Positions 1 to 10,410 of a stretch of DNA of 54,354 nucleotides are shown here, in pieces. The first letter of the stretch is position 1. Each line of letters begins with the position of its first letter. The notes under the pieces were generated by a model. It searched no databases and was not told the origin of the DNA. It saw only the letters and a program-made list of their open reading frames with translations. This DNA is from Strobilurus pachycystidiatus (lineage: Eukaryota > Basidiomycota > Agaricomycetes > Agaricales > Physalacriaceae): NCBI GenBank assembly GCA_019915135.1, contig JAHLMK010000047.1, positions 1 to 54,354 on the forward strand, read 5' to 3'. Both the position numbers and the translations under genes were made by a program.

Positions 1-579
1 TTCCCTAGCTCGTCCCCACCTCGGGACATTTCCCACGGGTCTCCCAAACAAAACCAAATACCGCCCGCCTGTTTGTCAACCTTGCCCACCTGTGATACCC
101 GTAGTTAGCTGACAAGTAACAGCGGCGATCGGAGCCGATGCCGGTGGTAATTGGCATCGATTCTGGCTGACAGCTTACCTCCCGAATTTCCGTCTGAACG
201 GTGGTGAACTTGTTCGCGAAATAGAGATATCCGGCTACGAGAAAAATTTTGCCGGTATGGCACCGGTCATGCGTGATTCTGACTTGTCAGCAGGACGCCC
301 GTTTCCTCAAACCGACAAGCCGCCGTCAATGGCGCTTGATCACGTTTCTCAATCGGGCTCGGACCACGCGCCGACTTCCCGTCTCTCATGTCCCGCCCCC
401 CGCTTCCTCTTATCAATCCTGTACCTGCCGCGACAATCTACGGCGGCAGGACGATATCTTTATAGTACTGTACTGTATTAATATATGGTCTGGGCCCTCA
501 TCACTCGCAATATACAGTTACTGAGCATGGCATGATTTGAAAGAACGCGATACAGCGACTAGTATTAAGTGCTCGTGTA
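1..579. other. Non-coding left edge
   Basis: I see no convincing gene here. Short open frames exist on the plus strand around 249-524 but lack introns, motifs or a recognisable family. The stretch probably belongs to the flank or end of the KDZ transposon neighbourhood; no terminal inverted repeat could be identified. Confidence 0.5.
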
Positions 580-2152
580 CTAATTCTTCTTCTGCTTCTT
601 CCTCGACCCACTGGCTCCCTTCGAGCGCCTCTTTGACCCTGTAGCCTTATCCTTTGCGGGCTGCTTGCGTCCGCTCGTGTGACCTGCAGTCTGATTGATC
701 ATCAGCTAGATGCCAGATACGTCCGCTTTATCCACCTACCTCCACTGCCGCTCTTGGATTTTCTCCGTCGCCTGTCTCGCCAGCAGGGTCCTCCTCCTCT
801 TCGCTGCTCTCGATAATGTCCCTCGAATTTGCCGCCCTGGACTGGGATAGCTTCACAGGACCGGGCTTCACCCTTTTCAGATATGCATCCATCCGCTTCT
901 TCAGCTCGGCAGGAGCTATCTGAACGAAGTTGACGCGTTCATTTTCAAGGTCATCTCGGAGTGCCTGGAGTGGTAATAACGACGTCGACCACTTGGTCGG
1001 GTTCTCGGGGAGCTGCTTGTCGACTCCGGGCCATGGTCCAACAAGTTCGACGTGATATTTCTGAACGACAAGGGTCTCGTACTTCGTGTAGTGCATCTGC
1101 GCCTCCTTGTCGCCCGTGATCTTGGCTACTCGACAGTTAAGATAAACACCTCTGTTAAGTGCAACGACTCACCTAGTAGTTCCGAAATTCGATCGCGGAT
1201 ACACTTCTTCAGGAAGTCCGCTTTCTGTTTCGACGTCTTGAGCATATCTACAATGGTCAGTCGTCAAAACCTCAGTCAAGATTATGCTAACGTACTCAAT
1301 ACAGAACATCCCGCTATCGCAAAAGCCTCGATACGCCCTGCAACTGTTCCGGTATCAAAGCGGCCTGCATTGATTGCTAACGGCAAGTACTCGGATATCT
1401 CCTGCGATGAGAAGTACCATTGAGGCAACATATGATAGTTTGCCGAACCTCGAACGACAAGGAAAAAGCCTTCGCAACCATTTCGCGTTCGAAGACCATC
1501 CATCTATACTATTGGTGAGTCGCAACGTCTGCAAGCGAGGATTTGTGGCGTACCATCTGACCTATAACCTTTACAGTGTTCGACACATCCTGGATTCGGC
1601 CGCGCGATGTGACATGCCAGGCTGACGCCTTCCGGCCTTGCTCTTCCTCAAACCTGTTGATGTATTCCTTCTTCTCGGCAGCGGTCAACTTGGTGTATTC
1701 CGCACTCAGGTCTTTTGAGACGTTTTTGAGGAGCTCCGGCTGCGCACTTCCGGCGCCTTCGCCATCGCTGTCTATATCTGGTGCAAACGGTGAGCTCATT
1801 ATATGAGATTTTGGAGATACTGACCGAGATCTTCACCAGACTTAACTGAGACAAAGGCATTCCATGCATTCGTCTTCGTATGCGTATTGATCATGTGGGC
1901 GCCGCCGTGAAACATCTTGTCCAGAAAATAACGGTCTTTCATGTCGTATTTCTGTGCAAGCCTCTCCGCTAATGCCAGGCTTTCCTCGTACCAGGCCGAA
2001 ATCGACGCGTTGATATCCTCCTCCTTATCTTGTCGCTGGGTTGACCGGGATTCCTTTTGCTGGGCCGTGAGCGGAACGGGCTTATTTCTATGCTTACGAG
2101 GAGCTTCGACCTGGACGCCGCTTGCAGCTCCGGTACGTATGAGGGGAGGCAT
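580..2152 (-). CDS. Uncharacterised multi-exon protein with HMG-box-like segment (KDZ neighbourhood gene 1)
   Basis: I do not recognise a named family. Reading leftward from the ATG at 2152 (MPPLIRTG), coding pieces are about 2152-1825, 1777-1577, 1503-1300, 1257-1180, 1116-730 and 690-580, joined by GT-AG introns. Across the first junction the segments NAWNAFVSVK and LTAAEKKEYINRF resemble the start and third helix of an HMG box split by an intron; this is inference. Later come an acidic run (ESSEEEED) and a basic tail (SKRRSKGASGSRKKQKKN) ending at TAG 580-582, which would suit a nuclear protein. A further ATG exists upstream at 2230, but the basic APRKHRNK N-terminus fits the 2152 start better. 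Its place beside KDZ and TET/JBP genes suggests transposon cargo. Confidence 0.6.
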
Positions 2153-2365
2153 GAAAAGACTGAGGACAAAAGGAGAGAGGAACGGGAGTTTCGGTTCAAA
2201 TTGATCACTGTCGGATATCTTGTGGCACAAAAATCAATTGATTTTCCTTCTCATACTTTAGGCTGTTCGAAATTGGTTCCAAAACAAGAAAAGGTTCATT
2301 TTCATATAGCTACGTCAAGCAAGTAGAACGAGTCCGTAATTGAGGTAGATAGAAAAGTATTACAA

Positions 2366-3847
2366 TCAATATTCAGTATCGGAAGCATCAGCAGTGTAAT
2401 CCTGAAGGGCTTCGAGAGCCTTCTCGACATCGGCATCCTTCAACGACTGCTTCAACTGTACCTTCCAGACGGCAGGGTCCGTATTCAACAGGGACTTGAG
2501 CAGCGGCTCCCAGATCGGCGCAATCCCTGCTAAACTCGTCAAGCCCTTGCTACTACCTGAGGACGACAGCGCGGCATTTGTCAAGGGGTAAGCTGCCGGA
2601 GATCTGGCACCAAAAACGCTTCCGACTCCATCAGAGAAGGTGAGCGAGCTCACACTCGACGGAGCCCTGCTGCTCCTGACCGACGGTGTTCCGTGACGTG
2701 CAGGCAATGGCGAAGTCGGCTGAGGACTGAACCGCAGCTGAGTGCGTTCAGAATGAACAGAGCGAGAAGGACCTCGCAGAGCACTACCGCTATCAGCGCG
2801 CCGAGGAGTCGTAGGGTATGCATGGGAGCTGAGAGGTGGGCGGCGGTCGAGCTCAGCAAGTAATCCTGCAATAGTCTCGTCGCGCGCGCTCACGGCCTCC
2901 GTCAAGCTCTGAACCATTGCCTCAAGTGCACGCTGCTCATCCAGCATGTCGAGGTACTTCTGCGTCTCTTCGGATTCGAAGAACGCCGTCTCCGAGCTCA
3001 TCGAGTCCTGTGAGAAGGACACAGGGCCCGACTTGGGAGGCAGAGGAAGTGGAGTAGAGGTAACATCGGCACTGTCGTTATTGAAAGCATCGGTATCGGC
3101 ATTCGATGGAATATGGAAGGTGGGATAATCGAAGCTGCCTGACATGATGAGATGACCGAGGCTGGGTCTCGATGAGCTGTTGACGGCGGGGAGACGAGGA
3201 CTAGAGGGCGGAGGAAAGACAGGCATGGGAATGATATGTTGGACTCTCCAGGCCAGGTTTTTGACTGCCTGACGCCAGCGGTGGGCAGTGTAGACACCGA
3301 AGGAATGGATGAAGACTTGAACAAGTTGTGTGACGGCCGGTTCGAGCGATGTGCACTCCGTAAGAAGAGCGGGGGGAACCCAAGCGTGAGCACGTATTTC
3401 TGTGGGAGGAATAGATGTGAGGAGGGGTGATGCACTTCCTGGATAGTGGAGGATGACGGTGCACGATCCAAAGGCCTTATCCAGAGTTGCAGCCTGACGT
3501 ATTGTCAATAGAGATCATGAATAGACTGGGAAAGCTCGTACCAGATCACAGACTAGAGCATAAAGAGCTGCACGGTCCGTCTTCCACTCGCCTGTGCGAT
3601 ATCCTCCTTCATCTGCACGATAGTCCCGAAAACCGGTGTCAAAGGACAGGTGAGGAAGAGGACTGGCACGCGTGTGCTCGCCATGAGCTAGATAGGCCAT
3701 GTCGGCAGCGAAGAAGGCACCGTCATGCTCGGGTCGCTTCCAGGCAGGGTATCCTCCCAGATGTTGGGAGCGCAAACGGCGTAGGTTTGAGGGCGAAAAT
3801 ACCCGACTGCTGGGAGCGCGGGCCGTGTTCTGGGTTTGAGTGGACAT
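2366..3847 (-). CDS. Uncharacterised two-exon protein (KDZ neighbourhood gene 2)
   Basis: The start is the ATG at 3847 (MSTQTQNTARAPSSR). Exon 1 ends near 3539 (ALVCDLV); a GT-AG intron of about 48 nt joins it to AATLDKAFGSCTVILHYPG, and the frame then runs to the stop at 2366. The product is about 480 residues. The N-terminal third looks folded (WKRPEHDGAFFAADMAYLAHGEH; then TAHRWRQAVKNLAWRV). The middle is Ser/Pro-rich and disordered. A short predicted coiled coil (YLDMLDEQRALEAMVQSL) lies mid-protein, and an acidic C-terminus ends DYTADASDTEY. No catalytic motif was seen and no function is assigned. Confidence 0.6.
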
Positions 3848-4224
3848 GGCGAGTAGAGGGCGGGTAAGAGAGCGCTTGAAGTTAGGAGAGCAGGAGTGTA
3901 TCGGCAACGAAATCTGCCAGAGATCAAGATGTCGTCAAACACTTCATGGGTTCAAGAAGAGAGAATCGATCGATCACTGATTGAGTTAATTCATTTAGCA
4001 TGATTACATCTACTACTATCGCTTTCAACGCCCTCGGCACTGTACTTGCTCATGAGTACGGCTCTTTCACCTTGTTATCATGACTTTCACCAGAGCTTTA
4101 GAGAAATTGTGAGATTCAGGAAAGAGGATAGAAAGATTCGCTCGTGCCTGCATCAGATCATTGCTCCATATCATTCCGCTGCAGCGGAAGTTCGGAACTA
4201 TGATTGAAGCGTTGACTCGTGCCC
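3848..4224. promoter_or_regulatory. Divergent intergenic region between KDZ-neighbourhood genes 2 and 3
   Basis: This 377 bp stretch separates the minus-strand gene ending upstream at 3847 from the plus-strand gene starting at 4225, so it should hold both promoters. I see no clear TATA box. Confidence 0.35.
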
Positions 4225-4834
4225 ATGTCGGACACCTCCAACGACCAGCTCGATGCTTCTCCAGAGCCTGAGGCCTTTCCCTCGCAGCCACTCGTACCCT
4301 TCGGCATCTTGCATTCAGGCCAACGTAACTTCAGCTTTGACTTTCGCGGCTCGGATATCATAACATGGTCTATCGACCAACTGGAGGATGCCTATATTGA
4401 GGCTGAGAATCGAGCACGGATGGCCAGACATGCATCCTGGTACGAACAGGTCATGTCTACCTCTTACGAAGAACGGTGCGTTCCGAAGTCTACAGTTGTA
4501 TTGCCGCTAATTTTGATCAGTGAGAATATCCGCGCCCTCTACCAACCAACCATCGACTTTCCAAGGCAGCGTCCCGAGCTTTTCCGTCTGCGTAATCGTC
4601 TCCTTCAAGCAGAGGTAGACGCGGGTCGCCTGGCAGCGGAGAACTGGCCGAAGATGCCACACTGTGTACGGATCGACAAGTGCACCTTTGTTGTCGAGTT
4701 CTCGCCGCCTACTGAAGAAGAGATCTCAGAAGGTGTACGTCCCCCTGCTGCTTTCTGTTGTCCCATTGACGAAGTCTTAGGTTGGGCGGCCTTACGATGC
4801 TCTGGAACGAAAGTGGGTGGATCTTATCGAGTAG
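4225..4834 (+). CDS. Small uncharacterised three-exon protein (KDZ neighbourhood gene 3)
   Basis: Exons 4225-4475, 4521-4734 and 4781-4834 join in frame with GT-AG introns of 45 and 46 nt and give about 172 residues. The ATG at 4225 (MSDTSNDQL) is the first in frame. After a short acidic start the protein has IITWSIDQLEDAYIEAENRARM (likely helical), then RENIRALYQPTIDFPRQRPEL and a C-terminus GRPYDALERKWVDLIE. No known domain was recognised. It is transcribed opposite to its neighbours; the next gene to the right converges on it, with the two stops about 35 bp apart. Confidence 0.65.
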
Positions 4835-4868
4835 ATTCTCATGTCGTGTATCTACAGCTACAAGTGCT

Positions 4869-5706
4869 CTATCTCGTTTCGAGACGTTTTCTCTGGTACC
4901 GTAAATGAAACAACCGTCTCGAATTCCCCAAATCCTGCGTGAACAGAGCACACGAAATGTCGTTGAGGTCTCGCGACAGCTCTTGAACCTTGTTCTGGAT
5001 CTCAACACACTCCAGTCGCAGTGGGACGTCGCACCATCCCAGGAGATTGACCACCTCCATGTGGTACTTGTGAAGCTTGGTGTCCATCGCCCCGACCTGC
5101 AGTAAGGCGTCGTCGACAGCTTTGATAGCTGCCTCTGAATGTCCCGCTGCCTCTTCTGATACCCGCTCATCACAGAATGTACGGATCCACTGGACGACGT
5201 TGCAGCCAGTCAGCCCAAGATAGTCGCCTTGGACTTCTCTGGCTTTCCGAACGACGGCTCGTGCGGCTTTCTCCAGACTGCAGAGCATAAGTAAGTAAGT
5301 GGCGTATATGATGATCGCGTACCTTTCGTACTCCTTAGCTGCCTTAGCCTGACCTGCGGCGCGCTTCAGATCTCTTGCTGTTTGAGCCTGAAGCTCGGCT
5401 AGCTCTTCGGGCGATGGGTCCTCAAGTGGAATGGCTGAGGCCTCTTGTGCCGCCTCTTTATCAGCCTTCTTCTCCTGGTACCGTATCTTAGCATATTGGA
5501 GAGATTGATTGCGATTTCTGGACGGGAAACGTTAATCAAGATAGCCTGCAGCAAGTAATCACCTGCTTTTCCGTGTAATACCACGTCTTTCGGTATTCTC
5601 GAGCAGCATCCACTCGTTCTTCATCAGTATGGTATTTGCGGGGTCGACCGCGTTTCCTCGCCGTAGATGGTGTTTCGTTCGCGGATTTTTTCTTCAGACG
5701 TGCCAT
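4869..5706 (-). CDS. AT-hook, coiled-coil protein (KDZ neighbourhood gene 4)
   Basis: It starts at the ATG at 5706 (MARLKKKSANETPST). Residues 17-23 (KRGRPRK) are a consensus AT-hook, which binds the minor groove of AT-rich DNA. A GT-AG intron with a CTAAG branch site joins WYYTEKQ to EKKADKEAAQE. A second short intron precedes LEKAARAVVRKAREVQGDY, and the frame ends at 4869 (LRYQRKRLETR). The middle (EELAELQAQTARDLKRAAGQ) should form a coiled coil. Basic GRP-type proteins of this kind are, to my knowledge, common near fungal KDZ transposons, so transposon cargo is likely; the role is unknown. Confidence 0.65.
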
Positions 5707-6122
5707 TTGATATCCCAGAGTAAATGTATCAAATGTTCTGGGCGGGGTATTTCGGTACGGTGTGCTAGATGGTGGTCGAGGTAAGAGTCTTAAAGCCTAA
5801 GTGGATCCACTTACAGATCTGAGAATTCTTTGGAGATTAATTCCGAATCATACAAATGACACTCAGAGAACCAAGAGAGGCTATAGTACTATTGATATAT
5901 TATAGCGGCAAGGTGCGAGAAGTGCTCGCAGCCGCTCAATGCCATACACGATGAGCGGGATGTGTGACGTCGGGATGTTGGTCCTCGGCCAATATATCTC
6001 ATAGTCACAAAAGGTCACACAATATTCCGTTGCTCATTGAAGATATAACTCATTCGTTGCGATAGATATGACAGTTTCTAGAGTTCATACGTAGGGTATA
6101 TTTTATGTAGTTGTAAGATCCA
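5707..6122. other. Non-coding spacer
   Basis: AT-rich spacer between the AT-hook gene and the 3' end of the TET/JBP gene. It probably contains the AT-hook promoter. No gene or RNA structure was identified. Confidence 0.45.
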
Positions 6123-6553
6123 TCATACGGCAGAGGCACATTGTAATTCGTCAAGTGTAGAGTACATATCGACCCCATTTTGCCAGCGCTCTGCCGTTTC
6201 CTTCGCAGCTTGCTCGCGCTGTTCATCCGACAGAGACGCCCACCACATCTCGGTAGGTTTCATGTCCTGATCAACCCAGCGAAAAAGGGCGCCAGCCGTG
6301 TACTGCGTAAAAGAGTACCGAGTCTCGGTCTTTGCAATGGGAACGTTTGAATGGCAAACGATAGCGGAGGGAATGATAATTGTTGCACCTGGTGGGAACT
6401 CGAGGACAAGGTTGAAGTCCCACAGGATGAGGTGTCCGCCGAGCCGGTAGTCAAATGAACCCAATGCAGTGATGGCACACCAGCCGAAGGGAAGGTTGGC
6501 ATAATCGACGTGCACGTAACAACATGTCCGTGGTCCAAAATTGAACGATGCGC

Positions 6554-7245
6554 TGTCACGGTACGGAAGTGTTTCGAACAGATCCTGGGTAACAGTTGAG
6601 TTCGGTGGTAGAGAGCTATCGAGATAGCTTTAGATGACTTGTGATGTTCGTACGATTCTTGACTTGACTTGCTTGAAGGGCTAGCCTGACTACCGTTGTA
6701 GTCTTCTAAACACCTTAATACGATAACTTGCTTGACTTGTATAACTTGACTTGCTTGGCTTGCGGAACTTGCTTGACTTGATTGACTTGCTTGACTTGAT
6801 TGACTTGCTTGACTTGCTTGAATTCTTGTTCTTCGATTAGAAGCGTGTGCGAGGAAGCTGTAATTAACTTGATAATGATATTATCTTGTCTTTTAGGCTT
6901 ATGAGAATGCGTTCTGAGTTTGAGAGCTAAGCTGTGTATTGGGGTAGCTGACGTCCTTTTGGTCCGATTCAGCTCCCTTATATAGTACTACTGACTACAT
7001 TCTATAAATAGATCTATGACTACAATTGACTGATACTGACTCATACTGACTCAATGGTCCTTTCTTGCCTTTTCCGGAATGTTCCGACATGTTCCGGCAT
7101 GTTCCGGCGCGTTCTGTGGTTGAGTCATGGCGTTCATGCCCTAATAAGGAATATTACGTAATTGTCTCTGTGTAGTTTTTCGTTGAATATCATTTTGTGG
7201 TTTGCCAATAATGCTTTTTGAGTGCAATTCTTTCGCGTAGTGACA
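6554..7245. mobile_element. 692 bp MITE-like insertion with 4-bp TSD in the TET/JBP exon
   Basis: The ends read TGTCAC...GTGACA and are flanked by GCGC on both sides (6550-6553 and 7246-7249). Removing the insert with one GCGC restores the conserved reading SVWACASFNFGP of the TET/JBP core. The terminal inverted repeats are only weakly alike beyond the first 6 bp. The insert has no transposase; it holds a CTTGACTTG minisatellite (6725-6821) and ATGTTCCGG repeats near 7079-7114. The superfamily is unknown. Confidence 0.72.
6725..6821. repeat. CTTGACTTG minisatellite
   Basis: Irregular tandem copies of ACTTGCTTG and ACTTGATTG units within the 692 bp insertion. A few more units lie just to the left, near 6660. 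Confidence 0.8.
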
Positions 7246-8626
7246 GCGCACGCCCAAACGCTGTTCTGAAAGTTCCGAACGAGCCAGGGATACCAGCAAA
7301 GCAGCCGATACAAGTAATGCTGATAAAAAGCATGGAGGCGCGGCGCCCACGTCGCAAAGACTGAGTCGGCGAACCCAGCAAGGCGTTGAAATGCCCAGTT
7401 CGATAACAAGACGGCCATGAGCGCCGCATTGATAGGATCCTCTGTCAGATTTCCCGGTGTCTGCAGGTATCAATGAGTAGGGCATAAATCTAAAGACGGT
7501 AGACTCACGAGGCGTCCGTTACCATGAACGATTCCGTGAGGGTAGGCCTTGAAATCGCCCCGCCGATGCTTACGATACTTCTTCTTGACCTTGAGCTGGG
7601 GCCCGACCTCTTCGAGGACACGGTTGGCTTCAGCGATGACACCAGACCACTGAGGGTCGTTGGGTAGGCCGGCGTTCACTCCAATGGCGCGCATTTTGCT
7701 GTCAATAATCGGTACGCCACCTCTACAAGCTGATGTGAGCAAAAGAATTGAGAAAGAAATACAATCAGACTCACGGTCCAGTATACGGAACGTACTGCAT
7801 GTGAAACCGACTCTTCTCTCCACACAGCTCCGGAAGGTAGTACTTTTTCTTCCTAGTATCGTTCCCTAAGAGTCCCATATAGCCTGTTTCTGCGACCGGT
7901 GTATCGCCAAGATCCGTGGCAAGGCTGACCGCCTCTGCCGTCTGAACGTGACGCTGTCGTTTGACGTCCGTGATAACGCGGCCTGCCTCTGTTTTTCGTT
8001 TTCGCTTCTTGGCACGGTTAGCGTGGCCGCGCTTCTTGTCGTGGGACGAGCCGGACGCGTGGCTTGGCTGGGCAGGAAGAGATGAGTCGAGTTGGAGAAT
8101 GGGAATGTTGTCTGAGCTTGGGGAAGCGTGCGAAAGGATGGGCGACGCGTCACTGGGACAGTACGCGCTCAGAGGAGAGCCGGGCATGAGTGGGAGCACC
8201 TCGCCATCAATGGACACCAGTGGCGGGGTCGTCGGAGGGACAAGATAGTCGTACGCCCCCAATTCCAGATGGGCCGTCTGATTGAGCACGTCAAGCATGT
8301 TGGCGGACACGGAAACCCAGCGAGACGCGTCGACGACCATAGAAACCAGCCTGTTGGAGGAGGTGAGATGCATTCAACATGATAGAAAGGGGAGCAAGTT
8401 CTCAAAGCTGATCTCGTGTCAGGATTCCCGGGCGCGAGTATCCGTGACCGTAAACCAGCCTTGTAAAATCTCGCAAGACGGTGGCAAAGACACGAAGACT
8501 CACCTGAGAATATTATAGAAGAGCATGGGGGCAGGAGGCAAGGCAACAGATGTCACTTTTGATACATGTCACTTCAACTCTGATCACGCGACAAGGTGTG
8601 ACAAAAAAGTAGTGTATTTTAAAATG

Positions 8627-10410
8627 CTACAGAGTATCCGTAAATTGTATAATGAGATCGTCCAGGTCGGACTGTTCGCCGTCTGACTCCTCGGGATCTT
8701 CTGTAGATGAGACGGCCTGTACATGATACCAGTGGGGAAACTCGTCCGTGTCCATCTCAACTGCCCGGCCTACTCGCTTGCCTACAGCAAGATTACCCGT
8801 GAACTCTGATTTCCGGGCGACCGTATAGAAACTCTCCATGACTATAGCGTTGCGAGCTTGCAGATGAGCACAACGCGTTTCGAGTTTGCTGGCCAGGACG
8901 CGGTTCGACGATTGAAGACGTCGAATGGCAGCTTGATAGTCGCGAAATTCATCCACCATGAACGTCACCTGCCGACGAATCTCGACGTCAAGCCGGACGA
9001 TTTCCTCCTTGGCGCGCAGCATACGAAAGTGAAGCGCCATTGCCTTGCGATGCTCTGGCTTGGCCCACGCATGACGTCGAATGTCAGACCGACAGTCTTT
9101 CCATAAATCGAGTTCACCTATGAACATCACGTCGACAAGTTCTGACCAGCGCAAAGTCGGCTTGTCGAGGTGCTTGGCTTGCGTGTTGAATTCATTGAGG
9201 GCCGTCTGTATCGCTGACCCTCGCGACTTGAGTGCTTTTGAGATCTTCTCGCGTTGCTTGTAACCTTGAAAGACTCTTAGTACTGTTTGCAACGGCAAAA
9301 GAACGTACCTAAACCACTCTGTCCCAGCTTGGTAAGCTCAAGCAAGTGCTGCACCATGAGCCGTTCCAGAGAGTCAACGGCGCGTCGGTATTTCCGTTCG
9401 CGAACCAATTGAAGACCGTCTTTGTACTCGTCTAGTGCAGGAACCCAACGCTCGACGATCTCCAAGACTTGTTCATATCGTATCGCGTCGGATTCGCAGG
9501 CGCGAATGGACGCCATTGCTGCTGTCTGTTCGCCCTGCAATTTCTTTTGAGGAGCGGTGCGATAGTACGAGGTAGAGTTGTTCCAGCCCTTAGCCTGGAG
9601 CTTTGCCGAGATCTTGTCAAACTGCTCTCTGTGATTTATTAGGAACGGTTCACAAAAAAAAGAAGGGACGAACTTGGCGGCGTCCAAGCGAAGAAGCGAT
9701 TCCATGTACGAGATCTTGTCAACGATGTCCTCCGGCTCAGATTTGAGACTCTCCAAATAGGTGCGCTCTTCGTTGAGATAACGTTCGTAGTCATCGGTCG
9801 TGGTTCCGATCCTCATTTCAAGAGCTGCGAGAAGTGGTCCGTTTTCGGCAAGAATGTTGAGAGCTTGCTTGTAATTATTCGTAAGAAAACGGCCTAAGAA
9901 GTCAAGTCAGAGTGTTTCAAATGATATGAAAAGAACGTACCAATTGACGCGTCCTTGTCGTGGTCTTGAAACGCATAGTGTTCCTCGATGTCTTCATCTC
10001 GATGACACTTGGTCTGGGTGCGAGTACCGGCGAGGTGATTGGACAAGGAGAAGATCCGTTCGCATATTTCGAAGTCTTCTAAACCGACACCCTTAATGTA
10101 CATAGGGTGCCAGTGAAGTTGACATAGACGGTTGTGGGAATGGCCGTGGAAGGCGGGGACAAGAACGCGTGTCTCTAAATCATGAAAGGCGGCGGCGAGT
10201 GAGCTGTTGGCCGCAGTCTTGCTGAACGCGCACCCGATGTCGTATCCGAAGCCCAGTCGTTTTCCGAACAGCGTCAAAAGTTTCTGTAAGATTGCGAGCG
10301 GATACTTCATGCTGCAATGAAGAAAAGAATCAGTTAAGAATTGATAAGAGACGAAACGACTCACAGTTCTCCGCTGCGAATCATATCGCATAGAAAAAGA
10401 ACATGTCCGT
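8627..10410 (-). pseudogene. KDZ-family transposase, C-terminal part, truncated by an LTR element
   Basis: KDZ transposases move the large Kyakuja-Dileera-Zisupton DNA transposons. The retained part begins at the LTR junction (GHVLFLCDMIRSGEL) and continues after an intron with KYPLAILQKLLTLFGKRLGF, GYDIGCAFSKT, VPAFHGHSHNRLCQLHWHP and GVGLEDFEICERIFS. Later exons carry TTDDYERYLNEERTYLESLK, LTKLGQSGLG/YKQREKISKAL and EEIVRLDVEIRRQVTF, ending at 8627. These blocks match the usual C-terminal half of KDZ proteins in order. The N-terminal half, with the Cys-rich region and the first catalytic residues, is missing because the OUTER LTR starts at 10411; it should lie beyond the element's other end, outside the window. 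Introns are 45-57 nt with good GT-AG ends. Confidence 0.9.

Larger units (their letters stand above)
6123..8526 (-). pseudogene. TET/JBP-family 2-oxoglutarate/Fe(II) dioxygenase, interrupted
   Basis: Fungal TET/JBP proteins oxidise 5-methylcytosine in DNA using Fe(II) and 2-oxoglutarate. Exons run leftward: 8526-8504 (MLFYNIL), about 8350-7775 (disordered basic N-terminus with KKRGHANRAKKRKRK), a third with GGVPIIDSKMRAIGV and HRRGDFKAYPHG, a fourth with GFADSVFATWAPRLHAFYQH ending SVWACA at 7250, and SFNFGPRTCCYVHVDYANLP onward to 6123. The core is complete: H-x-D iron ligands (HVD near 6510), WCAITALG, GGHLILWDF, the distal iron His (HSNVP) and the 2OG-binding Arg (TRYSFTQY). A 692 bp insertion (6554-7245) splits the exon just upstream of HVD, so this copy is probably dead. 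It lies about 100 bp after the KDZ transposase stop in the same direction, the linkage described for KDZ elements in mushrooms. Confidence 0.88.

Noticed and set aside
6554..7245. The TET/JBP gap as a long intron
   Set aside because: Ends are TGTCAC/GTGACA with GCGC duplicated, not GT-AG; other introns here are about 50 nt.
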